Shown: positions 11,550-25,400 of the stretch, piece by piece
Position numbering within the stretch: position 1 is the stretch's first letter
How the letters are laid out: each line of letters opens with the position of its first letter
Assembly (NCBI GenBank): GCA_963970005.1
Contig: CAXAMN010018890.1
Span: 2,067,533 to 2,131,532, forward strand
Reading direction: 5' to 3'
DNA: 64,000 nt
Source: Durusdinium trenchii
Lineage: Eukaryota; Sar; Dinophyceae; Suessiales; Symbiodiniaceae
Translations under genes and position numbers: made by a program
Notes under the pieces: generated by a model
Database searches by the model: none
What the model was told of the DNA's origin: nothing
Seen by the model: the letters and a program-made list of their open reading frames with translations, nothing else

Positions 11550-11739
11550 TTGCTCATTAAGTGATTGAATGTGATTGGCACTGTGGGAGCTTTGTGACGT
11601 TCATACCATGGTTGCTTTCCAACCATGACAAGCAAACGAAACACGAAGCTGCTAACTGACAAGAATGCCAGAGGATTGGGCCTTGCCATGGTCGGCACAA
11701 GGGTATGAAGACCTGAAGGGTTTTCCTTTGCCCAGCATG

Positions 11740-11785
11740 TGGCTCCTGGGTCACTGGTGTCATGGCTCCTGGGTCACTGGTGTCA
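11740..11785 (+). repeat. 23-bp tandem duplication
   Basis: Two exact adjacent copies of a 23-nt unit start TGGCTCCTGGG and end TCACTGGTGTCA. The core GGTCACTGGTGTCAG recurs alone near 12,315, so the unit is part of a locally dispersed repeat. Confidence 0.9.
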
Positions 11786-14700
11786 GACTGAGGATTGGGA
11801 TTTGGCATTTTTGGCAACTTCAGGCGGCTGGGATGCATTCAGAGACTGTGTGGGCAAGACTTAGGGAGTGGGGCAACGGTGGTCTCATAGGGTGTCCTTG
11901 TTGAAACTGTTTTCTTCATGCAAGGGAAGATGCCAATGTTAAAGTTACTTTTCCTACAAAGGCTACCGGCATTTTACACCTTTCGGAATTACTTTGGTAG
12001 GGATGTCCCATGGTCACGTTTTTGTTCTCGATTGTTAACCAGATCCGCAATCACGTGGAGATGGTCCTATGTGACACAAGAATTCATCAGACACGTGGGT
12101 CCAAGTGTGAGTGGACTGAAGAGAGTTGGGAGTAGTGCATATGACCTGCACAGTGACCTGCATGGATTTGATTTTGCATTGGTCGCAAAATCGCTGAAAC
12201 CACCAGGACATTCTTTGATATTCTTTGCATGATCACCCCCAAACAAAGGCATGGCATATTCCATGATATTCCAAGACAAGTGACACCGGACCAGTGCTCC
12301 GGGTCACGTAGCGTGGTCACTGGTGTCAGTCTTCGGACATTCCCATGTTCGTTTGGCACATATCGTCCACCGCGGGGGGCCGGCAGATCTCGAGGAAACT
12401 CCTGCTGTTCGTGTCCCTCACCCTCTCCACGTGCCTTGGATTCGTCACATTGGACACCTCGGCCGCGGGGAAACTGGATCTCACCAAGAACCTCTCAAAG
12501 ATACCAGCGGGGTTGCACTTGTAGAGCAACGTAAGAAGTTTACGGTGTGTAGGTGCCGGAGAGCACTGGTTTGTATAGACCTGCAGTGGTAGTTGAACAT
12601 GTTGGGTTATGCGGTTATGCCGGTTATACCTGATGCCCTTGAGTGAGTTACAAGCACCTTGATTTGTTAGACCCAGGCAGGCAACATGAGTTGTGACTCG
12701 ACGTTTTGCACGTCGATCTCGAAGCTTCAAGATGCCACGGATGACGACCTCCTGTCCTCTCAAACCACTTTGTGTGTTTATATTTTTGTCAAGATACACG
12801 CTTTGTGACACTCTATGACACAGAGTCACAACAAATCAGAATGAAGAGACTTGCTCCTTCAGGAGGGTTGTACATCCGACCCGCAGTTGTTCCATGTTTC
12901 TCCTGTAATCGTATGTCCCGTTGTACATGTTGCTGTATTTTGTTTAACGACGTTAAAGATAACATCACCTGTACATGATGGGAACACCATGAATCCCGCT
13001 GCATTTGCCCCCCAAACTGAAGACATGGAAGTTGCTACGACGTAACAGTAACCCCCAAGAGATGGTCGCTTGATCTGGTCCGTTCGCCTCATGTGGGGTC
13101 TTCCCCATGCACCCCAATCGAGCGTCCCAACCCTCAGGGTTAGTGCGCTCCTGCGTGGCTTGCCAGCAGCAGCTCTCAGCACCGATCGAGGAGGGTTCCG
13201 CGTCGCTTCGCGTGCGGGTGGAGTGACGCAACATGCGCCATGCGTGTTGGTTGAAACAATTGGAGGCTACAATTGGACAAATGTTTTATACCTCCATCCT
13301 CATGGTTTCCGTTTGCACCCAAAGATTCCGTGATTTGGGTTTGTGGGCCATGGGGTGATGAAAAGCGGGCATGCGCCAGCGGAGGAAGGTGTCTTTTCCA
13401 CAGACCCAGCTTGGAAACGTTGGAAAGACCATGAAAGACCCAGTTTTTCCTCAGCAAGCATTGTATGTGCTAAACCATTTATTGAAGACAGCAAACATTT
13501 TCCCATTTTGGTTTGAGATGATTGTTCAGGAACTCTGAGTCAATGGCCTTGGGCTTATGGCGACTACATTTGCCTGCAGTAAACTTGGTCGCAGGGCAGG
13601 GCTGGTTGGTGTGAGAATTGTGTCCAATTTGAATTGAGTTGATCTGAATTTGTTAGGCAGCCTCGTGAATGGGACACTGTAAAGATTCACAGTCGGATTG
13701 AGGTGTCAGAGTCCCTTGTAAATTTGTGTTGCATATATATATTGGTTAGATTATGTTAGATTTCATTTCATGGTTGCATTTTTCTACAGTTCAGTCACAC
13801 TATGGTCCAACATGAATGAGACACACTGAGCATGACGGATGACGTTCTTTTGTTCTCTTCACAGCGATTTCACTGTGAAGTTCTTCACGTCACATCTATT
13901 GACTGGAACAGGTGGCAACAGGTCCTTTGGCGTTTGAACAAGGGGGTACTGACCTAAGAAGTGAGGGACTGACCCATTCTATATAATTTGGGGGATTAGT
14001 TGCATGAAGGGGGGGTATTTGGGGGTAAGTCAAGTGAGGACACTGACCCATTCTTGAAGAGACTTGACCCAGTGGCCCACCATGGCTCGCCAGCTGGCGG
14101 TGCTTCGCGCGGCACCGCACACCTTGAGGCAGGATAAATGCAATGGCCTTGAGGCAAGGTTTGCGAGTCAAACGGGATCCCCTCATCAGAGCGAACAAGC
14201 GGGTGTGTGTGGTGTATGGACTTTCGTATTCGCCTTTACTGCTCAAAAGATCTTGAATCTTTTGTACACATCAAAAGGTTGGTGGAACCTGCTAGCTTGC
14301 AGAGCAAGGCGTCGAATCCAGTGCATCCCTTACTGGAGCTTGGAGCTTGGCTCACCAGCATGACCCTGCAGAAGAGTCAGAGTGAGAAACCCACCCTCAA
14401 CACGTCCTGGGCTGCTTACGGGCCACCCATGAAATCACCAACCATGATCACCAAAAGGCCACGGCCACGGCCACCCCAGACGAGCCATGATATCTTACGA
14501 CCTTCTTCGGGGCTGCCCACGCAGAATCGACTTCAGACTGCGCCCCGTTCAGACAGCCACCTGTCACAGACCCTACCGTGCAAAGCGAAGCAGGCGAAGA
14601 TCTACATTGGCTTGGAGTCGCTCCTCGTGGATTCGCGAAGCTTCAATATCTACAAGGCGAAGCGACCTTTTCAGCGTTCGATAGATGAGTTTGTATGTTG

Positions 14701-16850
14701 TTGTTGGCTTGCTGGTTGTCAATCATACAGAAAAGCTTTAGCTCAAGACTCACAGATTTCAAATTTGGCGCGCACCTTGTGACAGATTTGTTTCTGTGCG
14801 CTGGATGATGCTAGGTGTTTTCTCCCATGGTGTTGAAGTGCGGTGGTTGCAGACACAACCACAAAGATCACCTCGCAAATGAACTCCTAGAACCTTCAGA
14901 TGTTGGAAAGATAGTTGGAGTCCGGAGCTGCTCGATGTTTTTTTCAGCTCGGGCATTCACGGCGAACGCTGATATGTTCTCCATCAGCTGCGTTCCTTAC
15001 TTAATCCCAAAAGCATGACCCAAGACGGGTCAAAGTTGTATTCCAGAAGGCCCCGACCAGGCTTTGACTTTCGGGTACGGCCCCTTTTCTCTAAACCGAG
15101 AAACCCACACACCAAAGAACCGAACGTCCAGCGGTTTGGGTTGGCTTCAGTGCTGCCGCCCTTCGGTCCAGGCCATCCCATGGGCAGCCGATGATTGCGT
15201 CGAGAACTTGGAGTCCCTGGGCGCTGGCAGCTACTGCGCCGTGTGTCGCGACGCCTCGCGAGGACGCGGCGGGTTCGGCTGCCGGCGGAGGGCTGCCAAC
15301 CGCGAATGGGACGGGGGGGTGACGGTTTGAGATGTTTGATCAGTGTATATCAGTTTAAGTTGTTGTTTGTTGTTAATTTGCAATGCTGCAATGGGCTTTT
15401 GGGTGACACCCTATTTTAAGAGCCATGGTCATGGAGACAGCACCAGACTTCGGGTGGGCTTTGGCAAGCGCGGCACGTGCCAGGCCAGCTGACTCTGGAA
15501 GCACCCACCCTTGATGGATGGGGGGCCAGATATACTGGCTTTTTTTCATCATGTTGGATGGCGTTGTTTACGTGTAAGAAAAAGATCCAAGCTGATTCTA
15601 CAGACCTGTTTGGATCACCTCAAGATCAACATCCCCTTTGTAATCAAGATTGATTTTAACACTTTAATCAAGATCCAACCTCCTCCAACATTTGTAATCG
15701 AGATGAAACATGAGATTCCAGATGTTTCCAGTCATTTTGTGTGAGAGACAAATCCAGACCTCTTCGCTTCAGCGATCACCCCCTCCCTGGGCTGTACGTC
15801 CAACTCCGCTCTTCCTATCAGGCCCCCAGCAACTAACATTACCTACCCAGATTGTTCCTTTGCGTTCGAGGGCCCGCAAACAGAACACCATCCGTGGTGC
15901 GCAGACGGCTCAGTGAACTGACCTGCACCGTCGGCGCTGTGCCAGGATGTGCGGCGATGGCTTTCCTGTCCATCGCATGCAGCCTCTTCAACATTTGGGC
16001 CGACCTCCAACGCATGCGCGCGAGGAGCGTAGTTGCAGGGTATGCTTGTGATTTGCCGGGCGGTATGGATTTTACAGGCAGAAACGCCGTTTAGCACTCT
16101 TTGACACCTATGCGGAGGCATGATGAGGATTAGTTTCCTGCTCAATGTCAAATGAAATGTTGGTCGATTATCTTGGTGCATTGGTCGGCTAGCTGCTGGT
16201 CGGTTGCTGGTCGACCGAGCGATCCTGCTGTGGGCGAGAAGCTATTTAATTCTTGTTCCTAGTAGCTTATTGTTACTACTAGTAAGGCACTTGTTACTAG
16301 AAGCGATGCACTTGTTCCTAGTAGCTTATTGTTTCTATTTAATTTCACTGATTGTTCAGCCCGGGGAATGACGATGGGTTCTGCGCCAGGAACGACCACA
16401 ATTGCATCAAGACCGTTGCTATTGCCACTTGGTCTTAGTCTTGCAGAGACGTCCAAAACAACATATAGATGGATGTTCTGGGTTGTGCGCCTGCATTCGT
16501 GCATTGAGTGCATATTGAGTACATCAACTGGACATTGGAATCCACCTCAGACCATCGGAACCTGGTTTTGGCCTTTCCGAATCCACTGGTTTTAGACCAT
16601 TGGGCCGAATCCATGTCCTGAGCCTTACAAGATCGGCTTGGTCCAGAGCTCGGAGATTTGGAATTTATTCCACCCCAAGCCACACTGATCCAAGCTTGGT
16701 GCCCAAGGGGGCACCAGGCTCGGTGGTAGTGCGATATTGGCTCCAAACTCACCCGCCCACAGTCCCACAGTACTCGGCATACCCGACTCAACAGTAAGAT
16801 CAGTACGTCATCCCATAAACGCGGAAGACACTTGTTGCTTTCTACCTTGT
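11786..16850. other. Intergenic stretch without recognisable gene
   Basis: Only short overlapping frames without family signatures are present. A GC-rich islet lies at about 15,130-15,320, and a 23-nt direct repeat pair lies near 16.3 kb (listed separately). No RNA gene was recognised. Confidence 0.45.
16252..16333. repeat. 23-nt direct repeat pair of the CTAGTARC family
   Basis: A 23-nt unit starting CTTGTTCCTAGTAGC occurs at 16,252-16,274 and again, identical, at 16,311-16,333. Between them lie ACTACTAGTAAGGCAC and related pieces. Related motifs occur on either strand near 19.55, 29.46-29.54, 31.96-32.05 and 32.36-32.40 kb, so this is a dispersed short-repeat family. Confidence 0.8.
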
Positions 16851-16860
16851 CACCCTCACC

Positions 16861-17177
16861 ATGGAGGCAGAAAGAGCTGCTTTGCCACCTCTCAGCTTCC
16901 CTGTGGCTTCCAAGTTCCCTGAAGCATTTGTTCCGAGGTGAGCAACATCCTGGGTGCGTTGCAGCTGCTCTTGGCGGTGTCCATCTTCCAAGGCTTGTGC
17001 GTGGCAGAGTTCCCGCTGGAGGATGCGGATCAAACCTTTAGGAGCGGCGCGCCGGAGGATGCGTGGGAGGAGGCGGTGTTTGACCCAGTTTTGGGCCTTC
17101 CCATCCCCCTTGCTGCGGGTTCCGGGCGGATGGTTATGGGCTCATGCCGCTTTGGTAAGAAGAGGGTGGTCCCTTGA
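16861..17177 (+). other. Possible exon pair (ATG in strong context plus secretory-like segment)
   Basis: ATG at 16,861 has the context CACCATGG and opens 26 codons ending at CCGAG followed by GTGAGC, which has the form of a 5' splice site. A second frame (about 16,923-17,177) reads a hydrophobic stretch (ALQLLLAVSIFQGLCVA) followed by an acidic, small-residue segment and a stop at 17,177. That resembles a signal peptide, but the frame has no ATG of its own. Joining the two is not supported. This could be a gene start or chance. Confidence 0.25.
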
Positions 17178-20100
17178 TGGGAAAGCGACAGCGCCAAGAT
17201 GTCGGACGGGCCAAAAGTAAGGGTAGACAGGTCGCCCAGGTAGTAAGGGCATGACTGAATGAGGCTGAATGAGGCAATCAAGGTAGAATTGGTCAGAGTA
17301 GGAGAGGTTCCAGCGTAGTTGATACAGTGTCATGCAGAAGTTTGGCCACCCCCTGCGACAGTAGGATTTGCATGATCTGAGCCGGAGCATCCAGGGATGG
17401 ACACCACAATGGCAAAGACGACCTGCATGTTGCATGGAGCATCCTGCTCGCCGCCTCAAGTCATGACCTGTGACCGCGAGGAAAAAGCCCCGGAGCCCTA
17501 CACTCCGTGAACCCTGGTATACCTTGACCGTTCCGTTGACCGACCCCCCCTCAGGTCGTCCATGACCCGTTTGTTCCTGTGGTCCACCGGGGAGGTTCCC
17601 CCCCGGTGCCATCACCCGACGAACCCGTGCGGAGACCGTGGTGGTTTCCACAGGATTGACCTGGTCATGGGTCGGGGAGGCGCCTTGATCGCCACCTGGC
17701 GGAGAAGGGAGGGTGGCCTTTTGGAATCGGCTTGGTTTATTTTGGTTTTCTGAGGTTTCCTTGGAAGGCCAGTTTTCCTCTACAAACCATGTTAGTTCCA
17801 GGGGGAGCAGACATCAACTATCATGATGCCCTTGTGGCGCCACTGCGCTCCAGTGGCGCCACTGTCATCGACCCAGGAAACATTTGACAGAGTGGGATTC
17901 CTAATGTAGCCATCCACAAGTCCATCAAACTTGCTGCAATTTGCTGCATTAGGCTCTAACTAAGATCCACTTTCATCAACCAAACAAGTATTGGTCGACC
18001 AACCGGATTTGGCTATGATGGCCACCAGGCTAGCGCTTGTTCCATCAACGTCTTCAACCTCGTAGTGCATTGGCTGATCCCTGTCCCAGAAGCCCGCTGG
18101 AACCCGAACGCAGGCTCGGGGTGAAGGGTTGACAAGCTAGTGTTGGAAGACTTAACCCTTTGCTACACATCACCGTAGTCAGATCACCACTGCTGATTCG
18201 ATGCGTAGTCGATGCGAGTTGAAGTAGATTCAAGATTCAAGATGATTCGAGAATAGTCCGCCACCGTTGTTGCATTCTTCTTTTTGAAGACTTAATCCTG
18301 AAAACTTCGAATGTATCCAAATGTAATCAAATGTGGCTTGATTGAAGTAGAACCAACTGTGGTGCTTAAGTTCCGAACCTGGTTGAAGTTGGCTGTATTT
18401 AATCTCAAGATTCTCAAACATTTTTCTTCTCAGCCTACATGCATACAGCCCCCACCCCAAAAAGACAAGCAAACGCAAACAACAGCCCATGCCCATCGGT
18501 AGAACACTTGCGGCAGAAACCACCAGCCTTCATAAGCACTCATGTCATGCGTTCAGTTTCTATATACAGTAGTCCTAGTCGAGTCATCGTTCATTTCCGT
18601 TTCAAGTACCACGCCATCTGCGCCGCAGATGCCGAAGATGACCCGGCCGCAGACTTGTGGCAACAGAAGAGCATGTCCTCAGTGATGCCGGAGGCGCTGT
18701 CCTCCGTGATGCGCTTCGGCGCTTCCGCCGAAAAACCGCGGGTGGTGTATTAAGGGTATGATAGTGCTCTTCTTCCGTGCTTGGAAGAAGATGTCATACC
18801 ACAAGCTGAAAGTGGGACACCAGCTTCTTAAAAGAATCCTCCAGCTCCAGGCTCTCTTTCAGTGCGGGCCTAGACTGTTGCAGACCGGTCCGGACCTGTC
18901 CCAAGAAATGCAATTGTCATTGTTTGTTACTATTATAGTATAGCTTTTGGTTACTATATGGCCAGGGTTGCCCCGTTCGAGTGCCGCGATGCTCCGTTTG
19001 GTACGAACAGGGCCGGCCGGGTGCCGTGAAGCGGGGCTGGACGGATGATCCCGCCAAGGCGCGGCACGGTGGGTGGGCGGCGTGGAGGTGGCAAAGACGT
19101 GGATCGCTATAGAGTCTCCAGTCTCTTAGAGAAGTAGCGCGGAAAGCGTGAGAGCCAACCAAATGCATTCTTAAGGCTCATTGTTTCCAGGTGCTCGGTT
19201 TTTGCTGCTCAGCTTTTAGCTTCTCCCGTGCCCAGGGAAGGCGCTCAACCAGCCGAGGCTACATGGTGGGGTGGTGAGTCCCACCACCTGAGTAAATTGA
19301 GAAGTGTACCCAAAACAAAGCTTTAGGATGCTTTAGGCATTTAGTATGCGCTTTACCACTCTGCACTTTCATTTGGCATTGCATTGGGCAAAGCAAGCCG
19401 GGAAGGAAACGCGCACAAAAGAGGGGTAGGGGTCAGATCACTCCGACAGACTTGGACCGGCCTCGTTCGGACCCCTGGCCCCCCGTCCTGACGGAGTCAG
19501 ATCAACCCGAATCGGGGTGTCAGACTTGTCCATGCTTCGTAGCGATGCCGCCCCTAGTTAGTAGCGTCCTAGAATGATCGGGATCTGAATAGCACCCCGG
19601 GGTTTGATTCGCTCCAGAGCCTCTTGCGGTACTCTATGGTATTGTGAGATGGGCTTGGAGTTGTTGGGAGAAGGCAGTTGCTGGCGTCTAGGATTTCGCT
19701 GGCTTAGGGAGTTGAATTTCCACTGAATCATTTTCTATGTATATACGTAGCATTGGGGAATGTACACTACATGTTTGACTCATCCATCTCGACGAAACAA
19801 GAAACTTGGTCATGCTATGCCCAGCACTGCGCGGCTCAGTTGCTGGTCCCGATCCACAAGCCTGAGAAGAAGGAGGAGGCCCAAACGGCGAGAGGTGCGT
19901 GGTAAAATGCAGCATGGGACCCTACAATTACAAGAGTGTTTTGCCTTATAGTTATGGCATATTTGTGTGATTCTCTAGGGACGAACGGTTCACCACAAGA
20001 GATAAAGAGCAGGTTTCAGGCAATTTGTTTGACTTCAGGATCTGCTGGAAGACTTCCTGCGCAAAACACTGGCAGAGAGGCAATTCAATTATATATCATA

Positions 20101-22380
20101 GGGATAGTCAGGTATTCTTGAAAACATGAAGTATGGAACCGTGATGTGATGATTCTTGGTTGGAGTGGCACCACCCTAAGAGGCCGCAAAGTAGTCTCAG
20201 TCACAGTCCCAGTGGTTGATCCTTCTCAAAGACACTTCTTTTTTGTGGTTGCAGCTTGCGTGATCTGGTATTTGGATATTTTATAGCAGTTTGCCCGTCA
20301 CAAAGATCCTAGCCTCTCTAACTGTTTCCCTTCAGAGGGGGCCTCTATGTGTTTGCACTCGTCCAGCTTCGCTCTGGTGGTTCGCTCTGGTCGGCAGGTC
20401 AAGGAGGAGCCCAGGCTTTCGGTCAATAGTGTCCCTCCCACCTGAGCGGCGATAGTGATCGCAGCTGATTGGTCGATGCCGTGCGCAGAGAAAGCGGGTG
20501 GGTACAGGAAATGCACACCTTGACGGGGTTTCTTAGGCTCCACGGAAATCAGATGTTCCAATCAATAACTAATTTGATAGACTTATACATGTCAAGGTAG
20601 GCTTAAAGACCCTCCTACAGGTCAACAGTGTGATGAGTTCACCCAGCAGTTAGGGGATTCCCCAATTTGACCAGTTTTGCGTTGCATATGGTCATTGTCT
20701 ATTGTTGGTAGACTATGGACTGCCAACACATTCTTCTCATTCGACCTTTCATTCTTGGCGGCTAGCTCTGCAATTAGCAGCTTCAAGGTGCGAGCGACTT
20801 ATAAACGACCTCACCGCTGGCGATGAGCATTGGAAGAAGCATTTGAACACATGAGCAATTGTCAACATTGCGCATGATTGCTTGCTGTAACTTTCTTTAA
20901 CATCCAGTGTGGGCATAAGCATGTTGCTATTTTTCGGCCATGTATATAGCCGCATAGATTTGACAAGCTTCCGGCTTTCCATCCCAAATGTGTTTTCATG
21001 TCCATGCCTCACGATGCTTGTTTTCTAGCTTGCCGACGGGAGGGGCGAAGCTCCTATTACCCAGTGAATCCAGCCATGAAAAGCATTTGGCCAATGCATG
21101 TCATATTTATTTGAGACGCGTCTCCATGTTCATCCTGTAAGAACCACCACCTGAGAAGAGTAAGCCGAGTTGAGTCTAACTGGTTTTCCACATTGGCTTC
21201 TGCCTGACATGGTGATCCACTGGGAGATCAAGGCGCCTCTCGCGTGCCAGGCCTCTGGCCTGCCAAGGGGCAGCCGGGGCTGGTTGCGACGAACGAGAAC
21301 ACGAAGGACGGGTTTCACGAACGTTATGACCCAGTCTCCAGGCTGGCCCCTCCCCGGAAGAGTGAAGAGATTGGTGGAGTAGTCCAAGGTCAAGAGCTTT
21401 CAGGTTCAATATGATCAATATGTTGTGACGCGTCAAGCGATGCCAGCCCAAGCTAGCGAGCTTGGGCGGAGATGAATCTTTTAGAGGAAAGTAACGGTTC
21501 TCATGTTCTTTCAATGCCTTTAGGGTTTGCCCTGACTGTACCAGCTTGATCCCACATGATTACAAGAGGATGGTCCCATGGCATAGTTTTTGATGCTGTG
21601 AGCCAGAGGTGCTTGCTGTGAGCGTGAAGACGTGGATGCTACAGTATTTTTTTGATAAGCCGGCGCATTATATATACATGATAATTACCCTGCAGCTTCC
21701 ATTGCCAACCTGAAGGCTAGGTTGACAGCAATTGCTTTGATTCCGTTCCACATTTATCTTTGGATCTTGCAGACTTGCTGAGGCATGTTCAACAGCACTC
21801 GGTTCGGAAGGGGGGGCCATTTGGAAGGCTTTGTAATGCTTTGCTCGGCAGCCATTCGGCAAATGCTGATGAGTTGCTTTCCCGTGTGCCACTGCACACC
21901 ACAGCGGAGTCGGTAGGTCATGGTTGTTTTGGGCCAATGTCGATGTTTTTTTTTGTCCGCCTCCTCACTTGTTTTTTCATTTTTTGCCTCTATGCCTTAT
22001 ATATTGCGAAGAACTGTGCGATGGTCAACGGTCAACGGTCTCCCGGTTTCAACAGCAGAATGTTCCAGGCATGATGATGAGAACATGGTCACCTGTCTGG
22101 GTCCATTTTCCAACCCCTCCGCAAACTCAGTGGTGGGATAACAGCTGACACCCCTCCAAAGGAGGACCACGGACGCCCTGAACAGACACCGTGGGAGGGG
22201 GCCGACCGGGAGCCGAAGAGCGGGAGTCCCGGCGCTCGCGCCCCCGACCGGTGCAGGGGGGAAGGAGCGGTTTTGGGCGGTGGCGCAGTGAGAACTGCGA
22301 CCTGCCAGGCGTTGGTGATGTCTTGAGAAGAAGGTCCAAGGTCTTGTGAGTATATAGTGCATACATAGTTATATAGTGTA
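17178..22380. other. Intergenic stretch without recognisable gene
   Basis: It contains a short perfect hairpin at 17,834-17,862 (listed separately) and GC-rich islets near 18,600-18,750, 18,960-19,090 and 22,150-22,290. The islet at 18,610-18,753 is open in one plus frame with codon use like a coding exon, but no domain can be named. Confidence 0.45.
17834..17862. repeat. Perfect 12-bp hairpin
   Basis: GTGGCGCCACTG, a 5-nt loop CGCTC, and its exact reverse complement CAGTGGCGCCAC. Each arm itself contains the palindrome GTGGCGCCAC. Confidence 0.9.
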
Positions 22381-22382
22381 CT

Positions 22383-22422
22383 GTATATATAATATATATA
22401 TATACAGGTGTGTGTGTGTGTG
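22383..22422. repeat. TA and GT microsatellite
   Basis: TA repeats run into GT repeats. Similar short TA runs lie at 22,565-22,582, 23,993-24,013, 28,835-28,853, 31,585-31,601, 32,742-32,755 and 32,813-32,827. Confidence 0.9.
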
Positions 22423-25400
22423 CGTATTATGTATTCGTGTAGAGTTAGCATAGTATTGACCAGCCTTCAAAGACCGTTAAAATGATAGTTGACCTGGTTT
22501 TGTAGTCCAAAAAAGGAGTATAGAACAATAGTTCTTTGGCAAAGACAGTAATAGAGTCATAAATATGTATATATATATATATTAAGACAATGGTTGTTGG
22601 AATCCCACGGATATATAGACAAAGGAGTGAACACAAATTCTAGGGATAGACGGACCAATGAGGGCCGGGTCTGAGGCTTTTTTGGGTCGTAGACCGAGTG
22701 TGGCCCGTTTTGCAACCCAGTGTGACTCGCCACAATCTGCCGGGTGAACTCACATATAGGAGCCCCATGTAATGTGCGTAAGCGATTGGAGACAGCGAAA
22801 GAAACTACCGTACCGTACCCACTTGCTTCCAACAATGATGAGTGGGAATTGAGATTATGTTCACCACAATGGATTTTTTGGAGATTGGAGACTCTATTGC
22901 ATTTTGAAGCCCGCTGTACTTGATAACATCGGAGACTGGCCAAACTGTTCCACCCTTTTGAACAGTGATGTCCTTTGTTTTCGGCTCAAGAGATAATAGG
23001 TTGATAGATTCCTGTGTGATTGATGGTTTCGGTGCCCACAATCCATCACTAGAGTCGAGGTGGATGCTGAAAGTACCCAGTTGCTCACCAAGATTGACTA
23101 AGCCAGCCAACAGCCTGGATATGATGGAACAAGGGGGGCATACTATCATACGCTGTGCCATTTATTCGATGTGACCGAGATCCTTTATAACTAGCAAGCA
23201 CATGCTTTTGTTTAAAAGCATGTTCAGGCTTTTAAGGGTCAAATGGCAATATATTGTCAGAGACCTTGCCAAACCGCTCCAACAGTTAACTTATGTGCCG
23301 AGTTTTGCTCCACTTTGGCGCTTTTTCCAGAAGTAAATCGAGGGGTTGTGCTCAGGATGGTCCAAGTGACATGACCTCAGTGCACCCGTCAAGCGATTAG
23401 CCACTGTATAGTGCTAGATGGTCAACATCGGCTTTGACCGACTCAAACCCAAATTGAGAACCCCAAAAGAACTGAGTCATCACCATTCACTAGGGGTTCG
23501 GGAAAGGGTTTAAGAGATGCTCACACTTAGTCCCTTCATTTCATGGAGGGTTTTTAAGGAGCACCTCCGTTGCAGCCTGACATGCACAAACAAGTTTCCG
23601 CTATTGGCCAGGGCATAGGCTGACCGGCCTAAGACTCAGCGCTCGAAGACTATCGTTAACTATGGGGAGTTGAGTTCTCGGGTTTTTAACTATGCGATCT
23701 ACAGCACCAGTTGTTGCATTTTTTTATACCAAGTTTGCTGGGAGGAATTCAAGACTAGAGTCCTTGGGCACGGCAGTGGAGACATGAACCATTTCTAGGG
23801 AGGCAACGTGATATCCGTAGAGCATGCGCAGACACAGATCGGCTTGCAATTTGCAGAGTTTGGTTCGTCGTCAAGCCTGGTTCGTTCTCCACCTCGGTGC
23901 CTGGCACCCTATCAAGCTACGCCGATGCAAGTCCAACAAAAGAACCGCCCAAAAAAGCCGTAGTCAGGCCAACCGTTGGCAACAAGCTCCAAATATATAT
24001 ATATATATATATACGTCCATAAATCACGGCGGGCCAAGCCTGTGACCAACTCATCCTCAACTTTTCGCTTTGCGGGAATGTACAGCTGAAGTTCATCGTT
24101 TGCCAGGTGGGGCTCTAAGCATGCACCGGCCCGCGTGTGTCAATCATTGTTAATCTAATCTCCGCCCGTTGGCGGGCTGGCGGATAGAGTCATGCGTCAT
24201 GCAGAAACCTTTTGGACGGGCAGGACCATCATCAACCCAATTTTGTGAATTGTAAAGCAAAGTGCAGCTTGGATTGGTAACGTGGCAGTAATTCCCCAAT
24301 TTGTTGGAGGGACATTGTTTCCGGAAAGTTGTTTTTTCTCGACTGGTTCAGGCCATGTGTGTCACTCATCGCTGGATTTCCCATCTTGGTTCACCGGGGT
24401 GTGGTCATTTATGTTTGCTGGTTGGGACGTGTAGATGTAGCCTTGAGTTAAATCCTCTCGTTGTTCTCGCCCAATAGCTAACACGCGGACTAGCCCGGCT
24501 GAAGATGTGGCTTCGTCCCAGAACGAGCGAGAAGATGCGAAGCCAAGGGAATCTCGAGCGACCAAGCGACCTACGGAGCTTGGCGTCCTTCGTCGCAGTC
24601 CATATCGAGCTTGGCCTTGGAACGACCTTTCGCCTGAAAAACACCTTAAAAAGATTTAAAAAGAGCGCGCCAAGCGCGGCCTCCGGTCTCCCATTAACCA
24701 ATCTAGGCCATTTGTGTGTGTGTGTGAGAGTTGGCATTCACCACGACTCGGATCATCGTTGATTCCAATGAAGGTACTGTACAATGTCCCATCCATGTTT
24801 TCCACACCTTCCTTGTCGTTGCGGCCGAGGAAATCAACTTGAAATATGCTAATGACGAGCCCAGACGGTGGCCTGGCCTGAATTGAGTTTGATGAACTGG
24901 ATGAGAGTGGTTAGCTCCCCACGTTTACTTTTTTGGGGAGCATATTATATAATAGTGTTCATCCCAATCCCAACCAAGAGACCGACCTGCTATACCTTAC
25001 TGGCTGGATTGCTGGTTGAGGTCACCTTCTAGGTCATCGCCGTGATGTAGACCTAGCCTTGCACCATTTTGCATATGATTTTGTTGTTTGGTGCCAAAAA
25101 AAGAGGGGGAAAAGGGGAAGAAAAGGGTTGATCAAGGGGTGTTTTTTGATAAAGGGGAATAGTTAAATGTCCCAAAAGGCCCCCCCAACTCCCACGGAGT
25201 TTCGCGTGGACGCGGGGTTTACCCCCTGAGGTTGGCGGAGCTGCGGCGCTTCGCAGAGTCCCAAGCCTACGTGGCTTGGTCACGGTGCCGGGGATTCTTG
25301 GGGGATAGACAGAACACAAGCAGACCACAAAACACAAGCAATAACTTTGCGACTCTGGATGTTTTATCATGTTGACTTGGATTTGGGTGCTAGTAGTATA

